Assembly (NCBI GenBank): GCA_934476235.1
Contig: CAKSNL010000001.1
Location: 62,001 to 126,000, forward strand
Reading direction: 5' to 3'
Length of the DNA stretch: 64,000 nt
From: an uncultured Clostridia bacterium
GTDB taxonomy: Bacteria > Bacillota > Clostridia > CAKSNL01 > HGM11501
The position numbers and the translations under genes are program-made. How positions within the stretch are numbered: position 1 is the stretch's first letter; every line of letters begins with the position of its first letter. The notes under the pieces were generated by a model that searched no databases, was not told the DNA's origin, and saw only the letters and a list, made by a program, of their open reading frames with translations. This document shows, one piece after another, positions 38,212 through 47,118 of the stretch.

Positions 38212-39312
38212 ATGAAAAAATCCTCATCTTCTTCAAAGGCAGCAAAGCCCACGGCTAATATGACAAAGGAGGAGGCGCTCCAGACCACACTCGCGCAGAT
38301 TGAAAAGGAGTATGGCAAGGGCACCATCATGAAGCTCGGAGCAACCAATAATATGGAGGTCGAGTCGATTTCAACCGGTATTTTAAGCCTTGATATCGCA
38401 CTCGGCATCGGAGGTCTTCCCAAGGGCAGAATCGTTGAGGTGTACGGTCCCGAATCGTCAGGTAAGACCACACTCACGCTTCTTGTTGCGGCGGAGTGCC
38501 AGAGAAATAAAGGCGTTGTAGCGTTTGTTGACGCGGAGCACGCTCTTGATCCCGAATATGCAAAGACTCTCGGTGTCGATATTGACGAGCTTTTGGTTTC
38601 CCAGCCCGACACCGGCGAGCAGGCGCTTGCCATAGTTGAAGCGCTTGTACGAAGCAGCGCGGTTGACCTTATAATCGTTGACTCTGTCGCGGCTCTCGTT
38701 CCCAAGGCGGAAATTGACGGTGAGATGGACGAGCAGCAGGTCGGTCTTCAGGCAAGGCTCATGTCAAAGGCTTTAAGAAAGCTTGCCGGCATAATCAATA
38801 AGACCAATACCATCGTAATATTTATCAACCAGCTTCGTGAAAAGGTCGGCGTAATGTTCGGCAATCCCGAAACAACGACCGGCGGTATGGCGCTTAAATT
38901 CTACTCCTCCGTCCGCCTTGACATAAGGAAGGGCGACGCGATCAAGGAGGGCGGTTCGATAATCGGCTCCAAGACAAAGGTCAAGGTCGTTAAAAACAAG
39001 GTTGCTCCTCCCTTCAAGAAGGCGGAATACGATATGATCTACGGTCAGGGCTTCACCCCCGAGGGCGTTGTGCTTGATATGGCGATCGACGCTGATATAA
39101 TAAACAAGGCGGGTGCATGGATCTCGTATAACGGAAACAGAATTGCACAGGGCCGCGAAAACGCGAAACAGTATCTTGTTGAGCATCCCGATATATATTC
39201 CGAAGTCAAGGAAAAGGTGCTTGAATATTATAAGACTCCCGGCGCCGGAACGTCGGAGGATCTTTTGGAGGATGAGGAAGCAAGTCCCGAGGCTTTGGGT
39301 GACGAAGAATAA
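38212..39312 (+). CDS. recA: recombinase RecA
   Basis: A 366-residue RecA. Walker A GPESSGKTT (VEVYGPESSGKTTLTLLVAA region), catalytic Glu in FVDAEHALDP, Walker B LIIVDSVAALVPKAEIDGEM, L2 loop FGNPETTTGGMALKFY, and the C-terminal acidic tail (LLEDEEASPEALGDEE). RecA drives strand exchange and activates LexA self-cleavage. The gene is alone between its LexA-controlled promoter and a strong terminator; no recX follows. AAAGGA precedes the ATG. The N-terminus has an additional 20 Ser/Lys/Ala-rich residues before the core, a common lineage-specific extension. Confidence 0.98.
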   Translation: MKKSSSSSKAAKPTANMTKEEALQTTLAQIEKEYGKGTIMKLGATNNMEVESISTGILSLDIALGIGGLPKGRIVEVYGPESSGKTTLTLLVAAECQRNKGVVAFVDAEHALDPEYAKTLGVDIDELLVSQPDTGEQALAIVEALVRSSAVDLIIVDSVAALVPKAEIDGEMDEQQVGLQARLMSKALRKLAGIINKTNTIVIFINQLREKVGVMFGNPETTTGGMALKFYSSVRLDIRKGDAIKEGGSIIGSKTKVKVVKNKVAPPFKKAEYDMIYGQGFTPEGVVLDMAIDADIINKAGAWISYNGNRIAQGRENAKQYLVEHPDIYSEVKEKVLEYYKTPGAGTSEDLLEDEEASPEALGDEE

Positions 39313-39322
39313 AATAAAAAAG

Positions 39323-39354
39323 GCTTTCGAATGAAAATTCGAAAGCTTTTTTTT
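39323..39354 (+). terminator. recA terminator
   Basis: GCTTTCGAAT-GAAA-ATTCGAAAGC followed by eight T; the preceding A run also makes it usable in reverse for the convergent SGNH gene that ends at 39353. Confidence 0.88.
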
Positions 39355-40390
39355 ATTTTTCAACCGTTCTTAACAATAAATGAGCATAGCCTCTTATAAG
39401 AAAGTCGTTCGGGTGGTTAACGTTATTTCCCGTCATATCGTAGAATTTCTTATGGTTCAAAAGCGCCAGGTGATAATCCGTCATATCCGCCATGACCGTG
39501 CGTTCATCCGTCAAATGCGCGAGCGCGTCTTTCTGGATTATCTGATTACCCCAGAAAAATTTAAGCTCTTTATTCGGCACCATCGGAGCAATCAAAATAA
39601 ACTCACACTCCGGCATCTTTTTTGCAATCGCGTCCCTTATTCCTCTTATATCCGCCTCAAACTCATCGTTCGGCGTACCGCCGTTGTTCATCCCGAAAGC
39701 AATGATCGCAAGGTCGCTCTCATGGCAAAGCGCGTTTTCGCTGACCGTTTCAAGCCCCCATTTGCTCGACTTGCCGCCGACAGAGGTGTTGACAAAAGAA
39801 ATACCGTCATATCCGTATCTCTTTTTAAGCTCATCTGTAAAAAGCTCGATCCATGTCGGCATACCGGGCGCACGTCCCGAGCGGCTTGTCGCATTCGCAC
39901 CCTCGGAGATACTGTCGCCGAAAAGCAAAATCTTAACCGGCTCCTTATTTTCGAGCTTTTTAATGAGCCCCGAAAGCTTATTCCCCTGTTTTTCGGGAAT
40001 GAATCCGTCCCACGAGTCAGAATGAGTGTATGTAACGGCAATCTGCTTTGGATACATGAGCACCGTTTCGGCGAACGCCAAAAACTTGCCGTTCTGCCTT
40101 TCAAAGCTCTTGCCCTCTATCTTTTCGTCAAGATAATAGTCCTTATATTTCATGACCGGAATGTTCCCGCCGGGAAGCACTCTTAAAACTCCGCCCTCAA
40201 AGCTGTAGTCCGTGCCCTCTTTATATGTAATCTTGAGCTCGGAATCCGTCACGCTCAGTATCTTATCCGGCTTATACAAAAGGTTGACCGGCAAAATACC
40301 GCCGTTTTCATCCTCCAGAACAAACGCCGACTCGTCATACATTACGTTTCCCGTCCAGTAGGGAATCAGGTAGTTATCTATGTTATACAT
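39353..40390 (-). CDS. SGNH/GDSL-type hydrolase with N-terminal beta domain
   Basis: A 345-residue hydrolase, probably cytoplasmic. The C-terminal SGNH domain starts near residue 150: block I ILLFGDSISEGANATS (nucleophile Ser), block II with Gly in NTSVGGKSSKWG, block III GMNNGGTPNDEF (Asn), block V NVNHPNDFLIRGYA (Asp/His: H-P-N-D). The first 145 residues form an unrelated beta-rich domain of the type found before GDSL domains in carbohydrate esterases. Acetyl-sugar deacetylation is the likely activity. It follows the ftsZ terminator and has GGAGG before its ATG. No separate promoter is evident. Confidence 0.87.
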   Translation of the reverse strand: MYNIDNYLIPYWTGNVMYDESAFVLEDENGGILPVNLLYKPDKILSVTDSELKITYKEGTDYSFEGGVLRVLPGGNIPVMKYKDYYLDEKIEGKSFERQNGKFLAFAETVLMYPKQIAVTYTHSDSWDGFIPEKQGNKLSGLIKKLENKEPVKILLFGDSISEGANATSRSGRAPGMPTWIELFTDELKKRYGYDGISFVNTSVGGKSSKWGLETVSENALCHESDLAIIAFGMNNGGTPNDEFEADIRGIRDAIAKKMPECEFILIAPMVPNKELKFFWGNQIIQKDALAHLTDERTVMADMTDYHLALLNHKKFYDMTGNNVNHPNDFLIRGYAHLLLRTVEK

Positions 40391-40409
40391 TATTTCCTCC
40401 GTAAAACCA

Positions 40410-40433
40410 AAGCGTCCGGTCTCCCGGACGCTT
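40410..40433 (-). terminator. ftsZ terminator
   Basis: AAGCGTCCGG-TCTC-CCGGACGCTT; on the minus strand it is followed by TTGGTTTT. It closes the dcw cluster. Confidence 0.8.
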
Positions 40434-40438
40434 ATGTA

Positions 40439-41488
40439 TTAGTCTAAGTTAGGCTTCTTAAGAAATCCGGGAATCTGGGGATAGCCGTCATCGTCATTGT
40501 CAAGTCCGAAAATAGAGTCAACCTTTTTCTTTTTCTCCTTGCCCTCAAATCCGGTTGCGATAACGGTGATGGAAACATCGTCACCCATCGACTCGTCGGT
40601 AATCATGCCCATCTTGAAGAACACGTTGGGATCAGCATAGCTCTGAATCAGCTCCGCCGCCTCGTTAACCTCAAAGAGCGAAAGGTCGCTGTTGCCGCTG
40701 ATGCACATAAGTATGCCCGTTGCGCCTTCAATATTTGTTTCAAGAAGCGGTGCTTCGATAGCAGCCTTTGCCGCAAGCTCCGCTCTGTTCTCGCCCGATG
40801 CACGGCCGATTCCGAAGTGTGCGCAGCCCGCGTCCTTCATAACGCTTGTAACGTCCGCAAAGTCCGCATTGATAAAGCCGACGCTTCCGATAAGCTCCGT
40901 AATACCCTGAACACCCTGGCGGAGAGCCTCGTCAGCCATAACGAACGCATCCTTAAGACTTGTCTTTGCGCTTCCGATGGTCAAAAGCTTGTCGTTGGGA
41001 ATTACAACGATGGTGTCAACATCCTCTTTTAATGCTTCAATACCCTCCAGAGCCTTATCCATTCTTCTTTTGCCTTCAAACTGGAAGGGCTTTGTAACAA
41101 TACCGACAGTCAAAATGCCCTTCTGCTTTGCGATTCCGGCAATAACGGGAGCAGCGCCCGTTCCGGTTCCGCCGCCCATACCTGCCGCGATGAATACCAT
41201 GTCAGCCTTTTCGATGAGCTTTTCAATCTCTCCGGCAGACTCTTCAGCCGCCTTTTTACCGATTTCAGGATCGCAGCCCGCACCGAGTCCCTTAGTAACC
41301 TTCTCGCCGATCTGAAGAGTTATTTCAGCCTTTGAGCACTTAAGTGACTGAGCATCAGTATTCACAGCGATGAAATCAACATGCTTAACGCCCGCCTCAA
41401 TCATTCGGTTTACAGCGTTGTTACCGCCGCCGCCGACGCCGATTACCTTAATAACCTGTGTTTCTTCCAAATTTTTATCTTCCGGCAT
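40439..41488 (-). CDS. ftsZ: cell division protein FtsZ
   Basis: A 349-residue tubulin-like GTPase forming the division ring. GTP-binding: VIGVGGGGNNAVNRMIEAG near 12-30, the tubulin signature FIAAGMGGGTGTGAAPVIA near 95-115, and the T7 loop with GFINADFADV. The C-terminal tail IPGFLKKPNLD is the anchor peptide for FtsA/SepF. The start is at 41488, because AAGGAGG lies just before it and the open frame upstream would include that site. The linker is very short. ftsA, normally between ftsQ and ftsZ, is absent. A 58-79 bp gap separates it from ftsQ. Confidence 0.98.
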   Translation of the reverse strand: MPEDKNLEETQVIKVIGVGGGGNNAVNRMIEAGVKHVDFIAVNTDAQSLKCSKAEITLQIGEKVTKGLGAGCDPEIGKKAAEESAGEIEKLIEKADMVFIAAGMGGGTGTGAAPVIAGIAKQKGILTVGIVTKPFQFEGKRRMDKALEGIEALKEDVDTIVVIPNDKLLTIGSAKTSLKDAFVMADEALRQGVQGITELIGSVGFINADFADVTSVMKDAGCAHFGIGRASGENRAELAAKAAIEAPLLETNIEGATGILMCISGNSDLSLFEVNEAAELIQSYADPNVFFKMGMITDESMGDDVSITVIATGFEGKEKKKKVDSIFGLDNDDDGYPQIPGFLKKPNLD

Positions 41489-41567
41489 ATTTTTTGCCTC
41501 CTTATGCAATTTTACTATTATATATTATAACATTTTTTCAAATTTGTCAATGAGAATTGCGAATTTT

Positions 41568-42503
41568 TTATAAATTCTCCGCATTTTCTTCGGTGTTTTC
41601 GCTCTGACCGTTATTTTCCCCTTCCGCTCCTTCCGTTTCATCTTTCGTTTTTTCGGGCGCTCTTTCCTCCTCGCTTCTGTATGACACTCCGGAATCCGGA
41701 TTTGACGCGTCAATGACTCCGCGTACATTTTCCGGAAGCTTTCCCAAAACCTCTCTTATATATGCCATTTTATAAGAAAGCTCATCGTCCGAGCCCAAGG
41801 AACCGATTTTTATTTTCAGCGTGCCGTTCAAAACAAAAATTATGTTGTATTCGTCGGAAAGGTCAATTTCCGTTATATTCGAAAATCCGTATTCATTTAT
41901 ACTGCCGAGGCACCTTAAAAGCGTCTCTGTCTGATTTTCGTCAGCCGTCGCCGCCGTCTGCCCGAGCTTAAAATCCCCGTCGGACAAGCCTTTAATCAGC
42001 GGAAGCAGAAAATCGTCTCCCTCCGCCTCCTTAATGCTTTTTCCGTTTTTGTCTGTCACTACGTTTCTCGTTTCAAGCGCCAGAACATATGCGCCGGGAA
42101 GCTCCTTAACCGTAATGGTGACGGTGGACGGAAGCTTCTTTTTTACCTCCGCCTCGCTGATATAAGGAATCGCCTCTATCGCCCGTTTACTGTAGGATGA
42201 TGTGTGCGAAAAAATGCTTTCTCCTTCAAAAAGCCCCGATACCTCCGCTATTTTTTCGCTCGGGACAAGCGCATTGCCCTCGACAGAGAGACTTTTGACG
42301 GAAAAAAGCGGTGTTTTAAGGATGATAATTATTGCACACAAAAGAACCAATATGAGGAAAAACGCTCCGAAAATTCTGCGCTTCATTCTTTCTCGTTTTC
42401 TGCGTTTTTTTCCGCGCATACGTTTTTCTTTCTCGCGTCTTTCAAGCTCCTCGCGGTATTTTTTCATTTCCGCTTCGGAGTATCTTCTGTCATCTTTCCT
42501 CAA
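41568..42503 (-). CDS. ftsQ: cell division protein FtsQ/DivIB
   Basis: A 311-residue bitopic protein. The basic cytoplasmic region (1-42, nearly all Arg/Lys/Glu) is followed by a membrane segment at 43-62 (IFGAFFLILVLLCAIIIIL). Next is the POTRA domain (about 68-135; FSVKSLSVEGNALVPSEKIA) and the FtsQ domain (about 140-255). The tail is acidic and low-complexity (TKDETEGAEGENNGQSENTE). DivIB stabilises FtsL and regulates septal peptidoglycan synthesis. It overlaps murA by 4 bp. Confidence 0.9.
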   Translation of the reverse strand: MRKDDRRYSEAEMKKYREELERREKEKRMRGKKRRKRERMKRRIFGAFFLILVLLCAIIIILKTPLFSVKSLSVEGNALVPSEKIAEVSGLFEGESIFSHTSSYSKRAIEAIPYISEAEVKKKLPSTVTITVKELPGAYVLALETRNVVTDKNGKSIKEAEGDDFLLPLIKGLSDGDFKLGQTAATADENQTETLLRCLGSINEYGFSNITEIDLSDEYNIIFVLNGTLKIKIGSLGSDDELSYKMAYIREVLGKLPENVRGVIDASNPDSGVSYRSEEERAPEKTKDETEGAEGENNGQSENTEENAENL

Positions 42504-43759
42504 TCCATCACTTCCTTCCTGATGTCCGCTCCGAGCGCTCTTAAATTAAGGTCGAACGCTTCATAGCCTCTTTCAATATAGCAGATTTTTTCTATTTCAC
42601 TTGTTCCGTTTGCCGCAAGCGCGGCAACGGTGAGCGCCGCTCCGCCCCGAAGGTCCGCCGCCGCAACATGCGCGCCGGTAAGAGATTTAACGCCCCTTAT
42701 AATAGCGACATTTCCGTCCGTCACGATATCCGCTCCCATTCTGACAAGCGGGTCGACCTGGCGGAATCTGTCCCTGAACACATTTTCAACAATCATCGAA
42801 GTGCCCTCAGCCGTTGTCATAAGGCTCATGAACACGGACTGCATATCCGTCGGGAATCCCGGGTACGGATACGTTCTGATCCTTTTTACCGCAGAAAGTC
42901 TTTTTCCCGGCATTACCTCTGCCTCATCCTTATTAAGCCTTATGTCAGCCCCGCACTCCGAAAGAGCCGAATAAAACGCCTCCAAATGCAAAGGGTCCGT
43001 GTTTTTCACCGTGACATGCCCGCCCGTCATAAGCGCGCCGCATATGTAGGTCGCCGCCTCGATACGGTCGGGAATCACTCTGTGCTTACAGTCATTATAC
43101 TTTTTTTGCCCGTATATATAAATTTTATCCGTCCCGGCGCCGTGAATTTTTACCCCGACCTCTTTTAAATAATCCTCAAGGTCCTTTATTTCCGGCTCCT
43201 TTGCCGCGTTGCTTATCACGGTAAGTCCGTCCGCCCCCGTCGCCGCGAGCATGATATTCTCCGTCGCGCCGACCGAGGGAAACTCAAGGTGTATCGATGC
43301 CGGATGGATATTTCTTGCGTCGCAGGTTATTATTCCGCCCGATTCCTCGATATTTATTCCCATTTCGCGGAGCGCGAAAAGGTGCAGATCAATGGGGCGC
43401 GGTCCGATTTCGCACCCGCCGGGCAGCGTTATTTTTCCGCCCTTGCAGCGCGATATCAAAGCTCCCAGAAAGATTACGGACGAGCGCATCTTAAGCATAA
43501 GATACTCGGGGATCTCATTTTTATTGAGCGATTCGGAATTGACCGTTATGACTCCGGGCTCGCATTTTACCTTGCAGCCGAGATACTTTAATATTTCGGC
43601 GGATTCCTTTACGTCGCTTAAATCCGGGCAGTCGGTTATAACGCTTTCTCTGCCCGTTATGACGCTTGCCGCAAGGATCGGCAATACTGAATTTTTCGCG
43701 CCGTGAACGGTTATTTCGCCCGAAAGAGGTCTCCCTCCGTTTACTATGTATTTATCCAA
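42500..43759 (-). CDS. murA: UDP-N-acetylglucosamine 1-carboxyvinyltransferase MurA
   Basis: A 419-residue enzyme catalysing the first committed step of peptidoglycan synthesis, transfer of enolpyruvate from PEP to UDP-GlcNAc. KYIVNGGRPLSGEITVHGAK contains the substrate-binding Lys-Asn (HGAKNS). The fosfomycin-target Cys is in LPGGCEIGPRPIDLH. The start is TTG at 43759, because AGGAGG lies 9 bp upstream; the ATG at 43780 precedes that site and would add seven residues. murA is near the end of the dcw operon, as in other Clostridia, and overlaps ftsQ by 4 bp. Confidence 0.96.
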   Translation of the reverse strand: MDKYIVNGGRPLSGEITVHGAKNSVLPILAASVITGRESVITDCPDLSDVKESAEILKYLGCKVKCEPGVITVNSESLNKNEIPEYLMLKMRSSVIFLGALISRCKGGKITLPGGCEIGPRPIDLHLFALREMGINIEESGGIITCDARNIHPASIHLEFPSVGATENIMLAATGADGLTVISNAAKEPEIKDLEDYLKEVGVKIHGAGTDKIYIYGQKKYNDCKHRVIPDRIEAATYICGALMTGGHVTVKNTDPLHLEAFYSALSECGADIRLNKDEAEVMPGKRLSAVKRIRTYPYPGFPTDMQSVFMSLMTTAEGTSMIVENVFRDRFRQVDPLVRMGADIVTDGNVAIIRGVKSLTGAHVAAADLRGGAALTVAALAANGTSEIEKICYIERGYEAFDLNLRALGADIRKEVMD

Positions 43760-43812
43760 ATCAAGGCACCTCCTATGCACATTTTATGCAAGGAAGAGCG
43801 CAATTGTTAATG

Positions 43813-44910
43813 TTATTTGATAAGCCTTCTCGCCGCAGTGTATATTTTATCCGTTGCGTCAAATATCGCGGCGGTCTTTGCCTTCCGGCTCATGTCCGAT
43901 AACAGGTTTTTATCGTTTATAAGCGTCTTTATCTGTGCGTTAAGCCCGACTCCGGTAAGCTCGCTGTCATGAATCAGCACTGCTGCTCCCCTGTCCGAAA
44001 GATATTTTGCGTTGTACTCCTGGTGATTATGCGCAACATTCGGACTCGGAACCACGATAGACGGCTTTCCGGACGCTGCAAGCTCGCTGACAGTCACCGC
44101 GCCTGTTCTGCATACGATAAGGTCCGACGCGGCAAACGCAAAGTCGGTATTGTAAATATAGGGCATGACCGTTATGTTTTTGGGAATCTCGGTTCCGCTC
44201 TCTTTAACCTTTTTCATGACCTCGTCATAATTTCTTTCGCCGGTCGACGCGATTATGTTGTATTCGTCGGCAAGGTTTTTGACAATGATTTCTGTCAGCG
44301 CGTCGTTAATGCTTTTTGCACCGAGGCTTCCGCCCATAATGAGCACAGTCGGTTTTTCGTCCAGATTGAACTTAAGCCGCGCCTCGTAGCGCGTCACCTT
44401 CAAAAGGTCCGCTCTTACCGGGTTTCCCGTGAGCACTATTTTTCTGTGCTTCTTTAAATAATTTTTTGTGGTGTCAAAGCTTGTCGCAACTGCGGAAACC
44501 TTGTCCGCAAGCAATTTTACCGTAAGACCGGGGAAAACGTTCTGCTCGTGAATAATCGTCGGCACACCCATTTTTGAAGCCGCGTAAAGAAGCGGTCCGC
44601 AGACATATCCTCCCGTTCCGATTACGATGTCCGGGCGGAACTTTTCGATTATTTTCTTCCCTTCGGAAACCGCGCGGATCGCCTTTATGCCGTACACGAT
44701 GTTCATCGGAGAAAGACTGCGCCTTAAACCGTACACGTCAATATATTTTATATCTATATTCTGTGCGGGCACAAGTTTTTTTTCAAGCCCGTGCTTTGTG
44801 CCGACATAAAGTATCTCAGAATCCGGCTCCTTCTCCTTTATATATTTGGCGATAGCGATCGCGGGATTGATGTGTCCTCCCGTTCCTCCGCCCGATACGA
44901 TAAGTCTCAT
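43813..44910 (-). CDS. murG: lipid II synthase MurG
   Basis: A 365-residue GT28 glycosyltransferase that adds GlcNAc to lipid I at the inner membrane face. The N-terminal MRLIVSGGGTGGHINPAIAI carries G-loop 1, IGTGGYVCGPLLYAASKMGV loop 2, and the UDP-GlcNAc site is ILIMGGSLGAKSIND-like (VLIMGGSLGAKSIND), with CRTGAVTVSELAASGKPSIV near the C-terminus. It is 17 bp downstream of ftsW; the gap to murA (53 bp) has no promoter I can identify. Confidence 0.97.
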   Translation of the reverse strand: MRLIVSGGGTGGHINPAIAIAKYIKEKEPDSEILYVGTKHGLEKKLVPAQNIDIKYIDVYGLRRSLSPMNIVYGIKAIRAVSEGKKIIEKFRPDIVIGTGGYVCGPLLYAASKMGVPTIIHEQNVFPGLTVKLLADKVSAVATSFDTTKNYLKKHRKIVLTGNPVRADLLKVTRYEARLKFNLDEKPTVLIMGGSLGAKSINDALTEIIVKNLADEYNIIASTGERNYDEVMKKVKESGTEIPKNITVMPYIYNTDFAFAASDLIVCRTGAVTVSELAASGKPSIVVPSPNVAHNHQEYNAKYLSDRGAAVLIHDSELTGVGLNAQIKTLINDKNLLSDMSRKAKTAAIFDATDKIYTAARRLIK

Positions 44911-44927
44911 TTTAAAATCCTGCCTTT

Positions 44928-46115
44928 CTATTTTACACTGTGGATAACGCCGGCGCCGATTTTCTGATAGCGCGATATGTTAAGCACAAGTCCCACTGCA
45001 ATAAGCATGAAAAGAAGCGACGTTCCGCCCGATGAGAAGAACGGAAGCTGCATACCGGTCGACGGCACTGCGTTTGTTACGACAGCGATATTTATCACGA
45101 CCTGAAGTCCTATCATCGCGGACACTCCGAACGCAATAAGGCATCCGAACATATCCCTTGAATTTAACGCAATCTTTATACCGCGCCATACGAAAAGCGC
45201 AAACATAAGCATTACGACGATTCCGCCGAATATTCCCATTTCCTCGCAGATGACCGCAAAGATATAATCGTTTGATGCCATGGGAAGCCAGCTGTATTTC
45301 TGCCTTGACTGACCGAAGCCGACGCCGAAAAGACCGCCGGAGCATATCGCATAAAGCGAGTTTAATATCTGCCATCCGTTCCCCAGAGGGTCATTTTCCG
45401 GGTGCATATATCCGAATATTCTCGCCATTCTGAAGGGCTCCTTGATAATGAGGAAGACCACCGCCAAAACTCCGACAATTCCGATTGCCGCTATGTGACT
45501 CTTTTTCATGCCGCGCGCAAAAAGCATTGTAAATCCTATCGCGCATATGATAAGCGCACCGGACAAGTGCTTCTGCATTGCCGCGCCCGCAGCCGGAATC
45601 AGTATTATTATCTCCCCGCGCCACTCATATAAGAGCCTTTGCGAAAGCGACATTCTTTTCGTATTTCTCTTTTTTTCGCTGCTTAATATATCCGCAAGGT
45701 ATATTATAAGCGCTATTTTCATTATTTCCGTGGGCTGAATCGAAATGGGACCTATAAATATCCACCTCGTCGCGCCGAGCCTTTCCTCGCCCACAAACGG
45801 CGTTATGAAAACGAGCGCGACCGACGCCCAATATATGAGCGACGACCACTTTTTAAGGAACATATAGTCCCTGTAATTTGCCACAGCAAGCATAACAAGA
45901 AAGCTTCCCGCGGCGATTATGCAATTTTTTATAATTCCCTTATAAGGATTCTGTGCATTGACCGAGTCAGGCGTTCCGGCGCTTATCAGCATCAAAAGCC
46001 CGGCACAGGTCAGAGCGCATATCAAAATCAGATAAAGACCGTCCATCTCGCCCTTCTTGCGCGTTTTTCTATTCAGCTTTCCGCCGTCTTTCGTCGCCGC
46101 AATTGCCTTGCTCAT
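44928..46115 (-). CDS. ftsW: septal peptidoglycan glycosyltransferase FtsW (SEDS family)
   Basis: A 395-residue SEDS polymerase with ten membrane segments after a basic 25-residue cytoplasmic tail. Typical blocks are GATRWIFIGPISIQPTEIMK with the catalytic-region Asp/Glu nearby, LLIFARGMKK-like (TMLFARGMKKSHIA), GNGWQILNSLYAICSGGLFG, GFGQSRQKYSWLPMASNDYI and GMQLPFFSSGGTSLLFMLIA. It extends glycan strands with the SpoVD-type transpeptidase encoded in the same operon. In most Clostridia murD would lie between mraY and ftsW; here the gap is only 15 bp. Confidence 0.95.
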   Translation of the reverse strand: MSKAIAATKDGGKLNRKTRKKGEMDGLYLILICALTCAGLLMLISAGTPDSVNAQNPYKGIIKNCIIAAGSFLVMLAVANYRDYMFLKKWSSLIYWASVALVFITPFVGEERLGATRWIFIGPISIQPTEIMKIALIIYLADILSSEKKRNTKRMSLSQRLLYEWRGEIIILIPAAGAAMQKHLSGALIICAIGFTMLFARGMKKSHIAAIGIVGVLAVVFLIIKEPFRMARIFGYMHPENDPLGNGWQILNSLYAICSGGLFGVGFGQSRQKYSWLPMASNDYIFAVICEEMGIFGGIVVMLMFALFVWRGIKIALNSRDMFGCLIAFGVSAMIGLQVVINIAVVTNAVPSTGMQLPFFSSGGTSLLFMLIAVGLVLNISRYQKIGAGVIHSVK

Positions 46116-46130
46116 GAATTCCTGCCTTTC

Positions 46131-47108
46131 TTATAACGCAAAGAGAGTTATATATAAAGCGCTGATCAGGGCGCCGAGTAATGTTACTCCCGACGCGACC
46201 GCTACGATTTTTCTTTCCGACCAGCCCTTTTTTTCAAAATGATGGTGAATGGGAGTCATCAAAAACACTCTTTTTCCGCCGGTTGCCTTGAAATACGTCA
46301 CCTGGATTATAACGGAAAGCGTTTCGAAAAAGAAAACGAAGCCGACTGCTATCAGTGTAAGCTGAAGTCCCATTGCACATGCCGAGGCACCGATAAGTCC
46401 GCCGAGAAAAAGCGAGCCCGTGTCCCCCATAAATACCTTTGCCGGGTATTTGTTGAAATACAAAAATCCCAAAACGCCTCCTATTGAGGCAAAAAGGATT
46501 ATAAAGAGCATATCAAAGCCCAGTTTATATGCCGCAAACGCGAAAAACGCCATGGCAGCCGCCGTTGTCGATCCGGCAAGACCGTCTATCCCGTCGGTCA
46601 GATTTACCGCGTTCACTGTTGCAAGCATAACAATAATATTGAAAATAACGGCAAAATAAGAAAAGTTCACTCTCGACGCGCCCAAAAGCACCTCTCCGCC
46701 CTCTTCGGAGAAAAGGACAAGGGCAAAGGCAACGCTCACAAGCGCCTGTGCCGCAAACTTTTTGCCCGCCGTAAGTCCGAGATTGCGTTTTTTTATTACT
46801 TTTATGTAATCGTCGAAAAAGCCGACCGCACCGAAAAGAAGCGCCGTTATTATAACGGTAAGCCCGGTTATGTCAAACATCTTCGACAGAGCCGATATAA
46901 AAATAATTGAAAAAACAAGTCCCAGAGCAAATATGAATGCCCCCATCGTGGGCGTTCCGCTTTTTTTCCTGTGCCATGCGGGTCCCTCTTCCCTTATTTC
47001 CTGACCGAAGCTCGCTTTTTTAAGCGCGGCGATTATTTTTCCGCCGGATAACAGTGCCAAAAGAAGCGCAATAACAAGCGCCGTTATTCCCCATATTAAT
47101 GTATTCAT
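46131..47108 (-). CDS. mraY: phospho-N-acetylmuramoyl-pentapeptide transferase MraY
   Basis: A 325-residue polytopic enzyme making lipid I from UDP-MurNAc-pentapeptide and undecaprenyl phosphate. Blocks include KKSGTPTMGAFIFALG, GAVGFFDDYIKVIKKRNLGL with the Asp-Asp pair, NAVNLTDGIDGLAGSTTAAA, VFMGDTGSLFLGG and the C-terminal LMTPIHHHFEKKGWSERKIV; the triple His sets it apart from TagO. It follows murE by 10 bp and precedes ftsW by 15 bp. murF and murD, which commonly flank mraY, are missing from this cluster. Confidence 0.97.
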   Translation of the reverse strand: MNTLIWGITALVIALLLALLSGGKIIAALKKASFGQEIREEGPAWHRKKSGTPTMGAFIFALGLVFSIIFISALSKMFDITGLTVIITALLFGAVGFFDDYIKVIKKRNLGLTAGKKFAAQALVSVAFALVLFSEEGGEVLLGASRVNFSYFAVIFNIIVMLATVNAVNLTDGIDGLAGSTTAAAMAFFAFAAYKLGFDMLFIILFASIGGVLGFLYFNKYPAKVFMGDTGSLFLGGLIGASACAMGLQLTLIAVGFVFFFETLSVIIQVTYFKATGGKRVFLMTPIHHHFEKKGWSERKIVAVASGVTLLGALISALYITLFAL

Positions 47109-47118
47109 TTATCTCACC